Source: Pseudonocardia cypriaca (GTDB taxonomy: Bacteria; Actinomycetota; Actinomycetes; Mycobacteriales; Pseudonocardiaceae). Taken from it: a stretch of DNA of 64,000 bases. The stretch is from contig NZ_VFPH01000003.1 of NCBI RefSeq assembly GCF_006717045.1, forward strand, positions 1,302,001 to 1,366,000. Direction: 5' to 3'. The translations under genes were made by a program, and so were the position numbers. Positions 59,509 to 64,000 of this stretch are shown in pieces. Positions within the stretch are counted from its first letter, which is position 1, and each line of letters opens with the position of its first letter. The notes under the pieces are model-generated. The model searched no databases and was not told the origin of the DNA. It saw only the letters and a list, made by a program, of their open reading frames with translations.

Positions 59509-60171
59509 TCACGAGATCAACTCGAGCACCGCGGTCGTGGGCCGGACGTCGCCGAAGCTGCGGTAGACGGTCCGCAGCGTCGCGTTGCGGACCGAGTCCC
59601 GCACGTCCGCCGTGCCGTCGGCCACGAACACGACGCGGTAGCCGAGCGTGGCGGCGTCCCGCGCGGTCGACTCGCAGCAGACGCTCGTGACCGTGCCGGT
59701 GACCAGCACGGTGTCCACGTTCCGCGCTGCGAGCGCCGCGGGCAGCGTCGACCGGCCAGGGAAGAACGCGCTGGGCGCCGACTTCTCGGCCCACACGTCG
59801 TCGGCCCGCGCGTCCAGCTCCGGGAACAGCCGCTCGTGCGGCGAGCCCGTGCCGCCGGACGCGGCGAACATCGCGGCGACGGTGGGTCCGTAGAAGCCGG
59901 TCGCCCACTCCGAGGGTGGTCCGACCTCGGGCAGCACCCACGCGACGGTCCCGCCTGCCTCCCGCAGGCCGCAGGCGATGGCGTTGATGTTCGGCACGAT
60001 CCCGCGGAAGTGGGGGCCCGCGTCGGCGAAGAACGGCACCATGTCCACCACGACGAGGGCCGTGCGCACCGGATCGAGCACCTCGTAGGCGAACCGCTGC
60101 CCCCGCCTGGACTCCTGCCGCGCGTACTCGCGCTCCTCGATGGACCAGCTCTGGGGCCGCGCCTCGGTCAT
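59509..60171 (-). CDS. Isochorismatase-like cysteine hydrolase
   Basis: 220 residues. Triad of the cysteine hydrolase family: Asp43 (VVVDMV), Lys130 (WAEKSAPSAFF) and Cys165 or Cys166 in GTVTSVCCEST. Relatives include nicotinamidase, carbamoylsarcosine amidase and isochorismatase; this one has the Cys so it is an amide or C-N hydrolase by family logic. Last gene of the MFS-HxlR-reductase operon, 11 bases after the preceding stop. Confidence 0.86.
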   Translation of the reverse strand: MTEARPQSWSIEEREYARQESRRGQRFAYEVLDPVRTALVVVDMVPFFADAGPHFRGIVPNINAIACGLREAGGTVAWVLPEVGPPSEWATGFYGPTVAAMFAASGGTGSPHERLFPELDARADDVWAEKSAPSAFFPGRSTLPAALAARNVDTVLVTGTVTSVCCESTARDAATLGYRVVFVADGTADVRDSVRNATLRTVYRSFGDVRPTTAVLELIS

Positions 60172-60182
60172 GATCCGCAGTA

Positions 60183-60821
60183 TCAGGCGTCCACCAGGTT
60201 GAAGACCGTGTGCGTCGGGGCGCCGCCGTACAGCAGGCCGATCACGACCGCGGCCATCGCCTCCAGGTGCCGGGCGCGGTGCAGCGGTCCGACGTCCAAC
60301 GGTTCGCACCCGGTGTCGCGGACGAGGCCGGCCACGAGGTCCTTGCCCGCCGGATCGTCCCCGGCGAGCGGGACGACGAGCGGCCGGTCGTCGAAGACCG
60401 GGGGGTCCATCGCCCAGACGTCCGCGTGGCACTGGTTGAACGCCTTCACGACCCGGCTGCCGGGCGCGAGGCGGGCGACCTGCTCGGCCAGCGACACCTC
60501 GCCGGTGGTGAGCGTGAAGCTCATCGTCTCGACCGGGTTGTTGCAGTCGATCAGGGTGCGGCCGGCGAGCGTCCCGTCCGCGGCCCCTGCCGCCAGCAGC
60601 GCGGGGATCACGTCGGTCGGCCAGATAGCGAGCAGCGCGACCTCGCCGAACACCGCGGCCTCGCGCAGCGTCCCGCTCGGGACGTCGGGGCCGAGGCGGG
60701 CGGCGAGCACCTTGCCGCGTTCCGCGTCGCGCGCCCCGATCATGACCTCGTGCCCGGCGGCCACCCACCGCTGCGCCAGCACGGCCGCCATCCGGCCCGC
60801 CCCGATGATGCCGATCCTCAT
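60183..60821 (-). CDS. NADPH-dependent F420 reductase-like (ProC/Fno fold) oxidoreductase
   Basis: 212 residues. Rossmann loop IGIIGAGRMAAVLAQRWVAAGHEV (split; 3-26) and FNQ motif in VVKAFNQCHADVWAM are of the F420:NADP oxidoreductase-like family (COG2085). It may transfer hydride between NADP and F420 or reduce another substrate. It shares an operon with an isochorismatase-like enzyme and an MFS protein. Confidence 0.84.
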   Translation of the reverse strand: MRIGIIGAGRMAAVLAQRWVAAGHEVMIGARDAERGKVLAARLGPDVPSGTLREAAVFGEVALLAIWPTDVIPALLAAGAADGTLAGRTLIDCNNPVETMSFTLTTGEVSLAEQVARLAPGSRVVKAFNQCHADVWAMDPPVFDDRPLVVPLAGDDPAGKDLVAGLVRDTGCEPLDVGPLHRARHLEAMAAVVIGLLYGGAPTHTVFNLVDA

Positions 60822-60897
60822 ACCGACTCCTCCCGGCCCGGGCGGGCGCCCGGTGCCGGATCCGAGCGTGCTGGTCCGTGGGGTACCGCCGGGTGCC

Positions 60898-61245
60898 CTA
60901 CGGCGCGCCGTCGCGAGCGGTGGCGACCTGCTCGGCGTGCTGCTCCGCCCACCGGGCGAGCACGGTCACGGGCTCGACGAGGCTCTCGCCCAGGCTGGTG
61001 AGGGCGTACTCGGCGCCCGGTGGGGCCGATCGGATCGCCCGGCGCCGCACGAGCCCGCTGCCCTCGAGGCGGCGCAGCGTCTGCGTGAGCACCTTCTTCG
61101 AGATGCCGCCGATGCGCTCCAGGAGCTCCGCGTGCCGCATCGGGCCCTCGCGCAGGGCGAACACGACGACGACCGACCAGGTGCCGGCGACCAGGTCGAG
61201 CGTGGTGCGCGCCGGGCAGTCCGCCAGGAACACGTCGGTCTCCAC
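60898..61245 (-). CDS. HxlR family transcriptional regulator
   Basis: 115 residues, GTG at 61245. DCPARTTLDLVAGTWSVVVVFAL then RIGGISKKVLTQTLRRLEGSGLV is a complete HxlR domain with Cys9, the residue often used for redox or electrophile sensing in this family. Ten bases after the MFS stop, so expressed from the same transcript. Confidence 0.87.
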   Translation of the reverse strand: METDVFLADCPARTTLDLVAGTWSVVVVFALREGPMRHAELLERIGGISKKVLTQTLRRLEGSGLVRRRAIRSAPPGAEYALTSLGESLVEPVTVLARWAEQHAEQVATARDGAP

Positions 61246-61255
61246 CCGGTCAGTC

Positions 61256-62428
61256 TCACAGGCGACGGGAGAAGGCGCGCGTGCCCGGCACCAGCATCGC
61301 CGCCGCCGGGGCGGCGAGGCACACCAGGGCGCAGGCGAGCAGGACCGGGCCGGCGCCGAACACCGTGATCGCGGGCGCGATGAGGGCGAGTCCGAGCGGG
61401 GCGAGGCCGTAGGAGAACAGGAAGTCGACGCTCGACACGCGGGCGAGCAGCCTCGGGTCGACCTCGCGCTGGGTCGCGGTGAACCACGGGACGTTGAACA
61501 GCTCGATCCCGATCCCGGTGACGACGTATGCGGCGACGAGCACCGCGGCCGGCACGGGGAGCAGGAGCGCGAGCGGGGCGAGCGCGTAGCACGCAAGACC
61601 GCCGAGGGCGACCCGGCCGGGCGCGGCGGGTCTCCAGCGCACGACGAGGAACGCGCCGGCCAGCGCGCCGAGGGCGTACCCGGTGGTGGCGGCCGCCAGT
61701 ACGGCCTCGGTGCCGTAGCGGTCGCGGGCGATCAGGGGGAGCGCGACACCGGTGGCGGAGTAGCCGGTGGCGATCACCGCGGTGAGCGCGGCGAGGCCCG
61801 CGAGGAACCAGGGGTGGCGCCGGGCCTCGGCGAGGCCGTCGGCGAACTCGCGCAGGAACGGGCTCCGGGTGGGCGGTGCGGCGACGGCGCCCCTGGGTGG
61901 CAGCAGGGCCGCGACGAGCCAGAGCGCGCCGGTGCCCGCGACCAGCGTGTGGACGTCGACGGCGAGGGCCAGCAGCGCGGCGACCGACGGTGCGACGAGG
62001 ACGCTGACCCGCACTGCGATCGTCATGGCGGCGTTGGCCTGCTGGCGCCGCTCGGGTGCGACGACCTCCGCGGTGAGCGCCTGGAACGCCGGCCTGCACG
62101 CCCCCTGCCCCGCCCCGACGACGGCCGCCGCGACCGCGAGCACGAGCGTGGACGTGCCGAGGCCGGCAGCGGCGACCGGGCTGGCGACGGCCGCGGCGGC
62201 CGCCGACCAGGCGACGACCGTGCGCCGCGGGTACCGGTCGGCCAGCACGCCAGCGGCCGGGACGGCGGCGAGGAACCCGGCGGTGCGGGCGGCGAGCGCG
62301 AGGCCGAGGCCGGTGGCGTCGAGCGAGCCGTCGAGGACGGCGAGCGCCAGCAGGAACGGCAGAGCCCACGTTGCGAGGCCGGAAGCGGTGATGCCGGTCC
62401 ACAGCCGCAGGAACGCGGTATCGCGCAC
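61256..62428 (-). CDS. MFS transporter
   Basis: 390 residues from the GTG at 62428; an ATG at 62482 would add 18 residues overlapping the likely promoter (AT-rich TATATG). About twelve helices; loop 2 ADRYPRRTVVAW, and GAGQGACRPAFQAL in helix 4-5 resembles the MFS_3 (EntS/macrolide-efflux-like) group. First gene of a four-gene operon with the HxlR regulator, the reductase and the hydrolase. Divergent from the solute-binding lipoprotein gene. Confidence 0.82.
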   Translation of the reverse strand: MRDTAFLRLWTGITASGLATWALPFLLALAVLDGSLDATGLGLALAARTAGFLAAVPAAGVLADRYPRRTVVAWSAAAAAVASPVAAAGLGTSTLVLAVAAAVVGAGQGACRPAFQALTAEVVAPERRQQANAAMTIAVRVSVLVAPSVAALLALAVDVHTLVAGTGALWLVAALLPPRGAVAAPPTRSPFLREFADGLAEARRHPWFLAGLAALTAVIATGYSATGVALPLIARDRYGTEAVLAAATTGYALGALAGAFLVVRWRPAAPGRVALGGLACYALAPLALLLPVPAAVLVAAYVVTGIGIELFNVPWFTATQREVDPRLLARVSSVDFLFSYGLAPLGLALIAPAITVFGAGPVLLACALVCLAAPAAAMLVPGTRAFSRRL

Positions 62429-62520
62429 GAGCGGATTCTTGCATATAGATGGCAACAACAAGTTCAATGCACGAGCCGCCATGTGATCAGAACTACTGGA
62501 AGACGGTAATCATATTCATC

Positions 62521-62534
62521 TACCCTCCCTGCTC
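62521..62534 (+). promoter_or_regulatory. Leaderless-type -10 box of the solute-binding protein gene
   Basis: TACCCT (62521-62526), eight bases, then GTG at 62535. The preceding 90 bases are the most AT-rich in the neighbourhood (ATCATATTCATC), as expected for a divergent promoter region. Confidence 0.45.
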
Positions 62535-64000
62535 GTGCGCCGCATCCTGACCCTGCTCGTCTCCGCCCTGCTCGCGAGCGCCTGCGCCGGCGGAGACCGG
62601 GCCGCGGACGGCGGGCTCACGCTCGCCGTCGCCAAGATCAACGCCACCCTCGATCCCGCGGAGGCGCTGACCACGAGCTACCTGCGCGCGTACGGGGTGG
62701 GCGAGTCCCTCGCGAAGATCCGGGCCGACGGCACGGTGGCGCCCGAGCTGGCCGAGTCGATCGAGCAGACCGCCCCCGACACCTGGACCGTCGTGCTCCG
62801 CGAGGGCTCGCGGTTCCACAGCGGCGCGCCGGTGGACGCCGAGGCCGTGCGGACGTCGCTTGAGCGCTCCGCTGCCGAGAACGAGCTCGCGGGCGACCTC
62901 CTGGAGGGGTTGACGGTCTCCGTCGTCGACCTGCGCACCCTCACCGTCCGGAGCACCGGGCCTGCGCCGTTCCTGGACTACACGCTCTCCCACTACGAGC
63001 TGCAGATCCACAACGTCGCCGCCTACCGCGGGCTCACCGCCCCGGCGGGCCCGGCCGAGGCCGACCTCACCGGGCCGTTCCGCGTGACCGGCTTCGACGC
63101 CGAGCGCGAGGTGACGCTGCAGCGGAACCCGAACTGGTGGGGTCAGGCGCCCACGGTCGAGACGATCACGGTGCAGCAGGTGGCCGACCCGCAGGCGCGG
63201 GCGCAGATCGCGCTGGCCGGGCAGGCCGACATCGTCGACCTGCTGCCCAGCTCCGCGGTACCCGAGCTCAGGGAAGCGGACGGCCTGACCCTCGTCGGCG
63301 CGCCGGCTGCCAACACGGTCGCGGTGTACCTCAACCCCGCGTCGCCCGCGCTGGCCGACGAGCGGGTCCGCCGTGCGCTCGCGTGGGCCGTCGACCGCGA
63401 GGCGGTCGCGGAGATCGCGGGCGAGGGGCTCACCGAGCCGGCGCCGAGCTGGCTCGCGTCCAACCCCGCCTACCCCCAGGCCGACCAGCAGGGCTTCACG
63501 CGCTACGACCCCGACCTCGCAGGCCGGCTCCTCGACGAGGCCGGCTGGGTCCGCGGGCCGGACGGAAGGCGCGCGAAGGACGGCGTTCCGCTGGCGTTCC
63601 GGCTCCAGACCTGGGGGACCGAGGGCCCAACCGGTGAGGTGCTGCAGTCCCAGTGGGACGCGCTCGGGGCGGACGTGGACCTGTCCTACGTCGACAACGC
63701 GCTGGTGCAGCAGGCGCGCGAGCGCGGCGACTGGGACGCGCAGACCGCGGCGTTCACCACGCTCGGCAATGTGCCGAGCCTGTTCTCCGTGCAGCTCTCG
63801 CCCGGTGGGTCGGGCAACTACGGCCACTACGACCTGCCGCAGGTCGCCGAGCTGGTCCAGCGCGCGAACACGGCCGCTGACGACCAGGCGCGCACCGCAG
63901 CGGTGCTGGAGCTCAACGCGCTGCACGCCGAGGTCGTCCCGGCCGTCCCGGTGCACCCGCGCCCCCAGGCGACAGCGGTGGCGAGCCGGGTCGGCGGTTT
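62535..64000 (+). CDS. ABC transporter substrate-binding lipoprotein, family 5 (3' end outside window)
   Basis: 488 codons are visible with no stop. N-terminal signal MRRILTLLVSALLASACAGG has a weak lipobox ASAC at Cys17, so it is probably a lipoprotein on the outer face of the membrane. The body is an SBP_bac_5 domain (oligopeptide/nickel type): TLDPAEALTTSYLRAYGVGESLAK, the RNPNWWGQAP signature at about 196-205 and ADERVRRALAWAVDREAVAEIAG. Imports peptides, opines or metal chelates through a permease that should lie to the right. Confidence 0.86.
   Translation, partial: MRRILTLLVSALLASACAGGDRAADGGLTLAVAKINATLDPAEALTTSYLRAYGVGESLAKIRADGTVAPELAESIEQTAPDTWTVVLREGSRFHSGAPVDAEAVRTSLERSAAENELAGDLLEGLTVSVVDLRTLTVRSTGPAPFLDYTLSHYELQIHNVAAYRGLTAPAGPAEADLTGPFRVTGFDAEREVTLQRNPNWWGQAPTVETITVQQVADPQARAQIALAGQADIVDLLPSSAVPELREADGLTLVGAPAANTVAVYLNPASPALADERVRRALAWAVDREAVAEIAGEGLTEPAPSWLASNPAYPQADQQGFTRYDPDLAGRLLDEAGWVRGPDGRRAKDGVPLAFRLQTWGTEGPTGEVLQSQWDALGADVDLSYVDNALVQQARERGDWDAQTAAFTTLGNVPSLFSVQLSPGGSGNYGHYDLPQVAELVQRANTAADDQARTAAVLELNALHAEVVPAVPVHPRPQATAVASRVGG

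Overview
The window is very GC-rich DNA with GTG starts common, many genes preceded by a TANNNT -10 box only 6-8 bases before the start codon (leaderless mRNAs), AfsR/SARP-type regulators, mycothiol-era enzymes and a mycobacteria-like arabinogalactan/proteasome neighbourhood (pafE, wzm, wzt, glfT1, a GtrA protein). This points to a mycolata-related actinomycete, most likely Pseudonocardiaceae (Pseudonocardia-like). It reads as ordinary chromosome: no insertion sequence, prophage, CRISPR array, conjugation gene or rRNA operon is visible.

Layout. 1-6.3 kb: 3' part of a TetR regulator; a large SARP/NB-ARC regulator translationally coupled to a DUF885 metallopeptidase; a divergent flavin reductase. 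6.3-8.1 kb: WrbA-type quinone reductase overlapping an MFS exporter. 8.1-11.9 kb: galactan export block (gtrA-like, glfT1, wzt, wzm) and the proteasome activator pafE. 12-20.4 kb: quinone reductase, GNAT, membrane-anchored zinc peptidase, tRNA-Ser(UGA), EthD-like protein, a MarR/PNPOx-like divergent pair around an operator, cupin, DinB-like protein, HAD phosphatase, small kinase, MFS. 20.4-31.4 kb: Rieske-FAD oxidoreductase, imine-reductase-like enzyme, M18 peptidase, an MftG-like GMC dehydrogenase, arylamine N-acetyltransferase, Nudix, M3 peptidase, MarR plus AhpD-like pair, BenE transporter. 31.4-39.9 kb: XRE-cupin regulator, a repeat/hairpin patch, LLM flavoenzyme, anchored GH16 enzyme, degenerate response regulator, GlsB-type membrane protein, HisC-type aminotransferase, dienelactone-hydrolase-like protein, acetoacetyl-CoA synthetase. 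40.0-40.3 kb: tRNA-Ser(GCU) and tRNA-Arg(ACG).

40.3-51.1 kb: a possible 2H phosphoesterase, GH13 alpha-glucosidase, two VOC proteins, an SDR lacking its catalytic Tyr/Lys, MFS with HxlR regulator, two further SDRs, a second MFS, and an SRPBCC/ArsR pair. 51.2-58.3 kb: deaminase of the adenosine deaminase family, two DUF202 membrane proteins, acyl-CoA-dehydrogenase-like flavoprotein, methyltransferase, second SARP/NB-ARC regulator. 58.4-64 kb: AzlCD amino-acid exporter, an MFS-HxlR-F420/NADP-reductase-like-isochorismatase-like operon, and the start of an extracellular solute-binding lipoprotein running off the right edge.

I see no clearly new multi-gene system. The observations most worth following are small: the leaderless promoter grammar across the window, an MFS gene with a stop at codon 4 of its leaderless start, several enzymes with altered catalytic residues (SDR at 43.3 kb, deaminase at 51.3 kb, hydrolase at 37.2 kb), an orphan mftG-like gene, and the hairpin plus 22-base tandem repeats at 32.34-32.46 kb.
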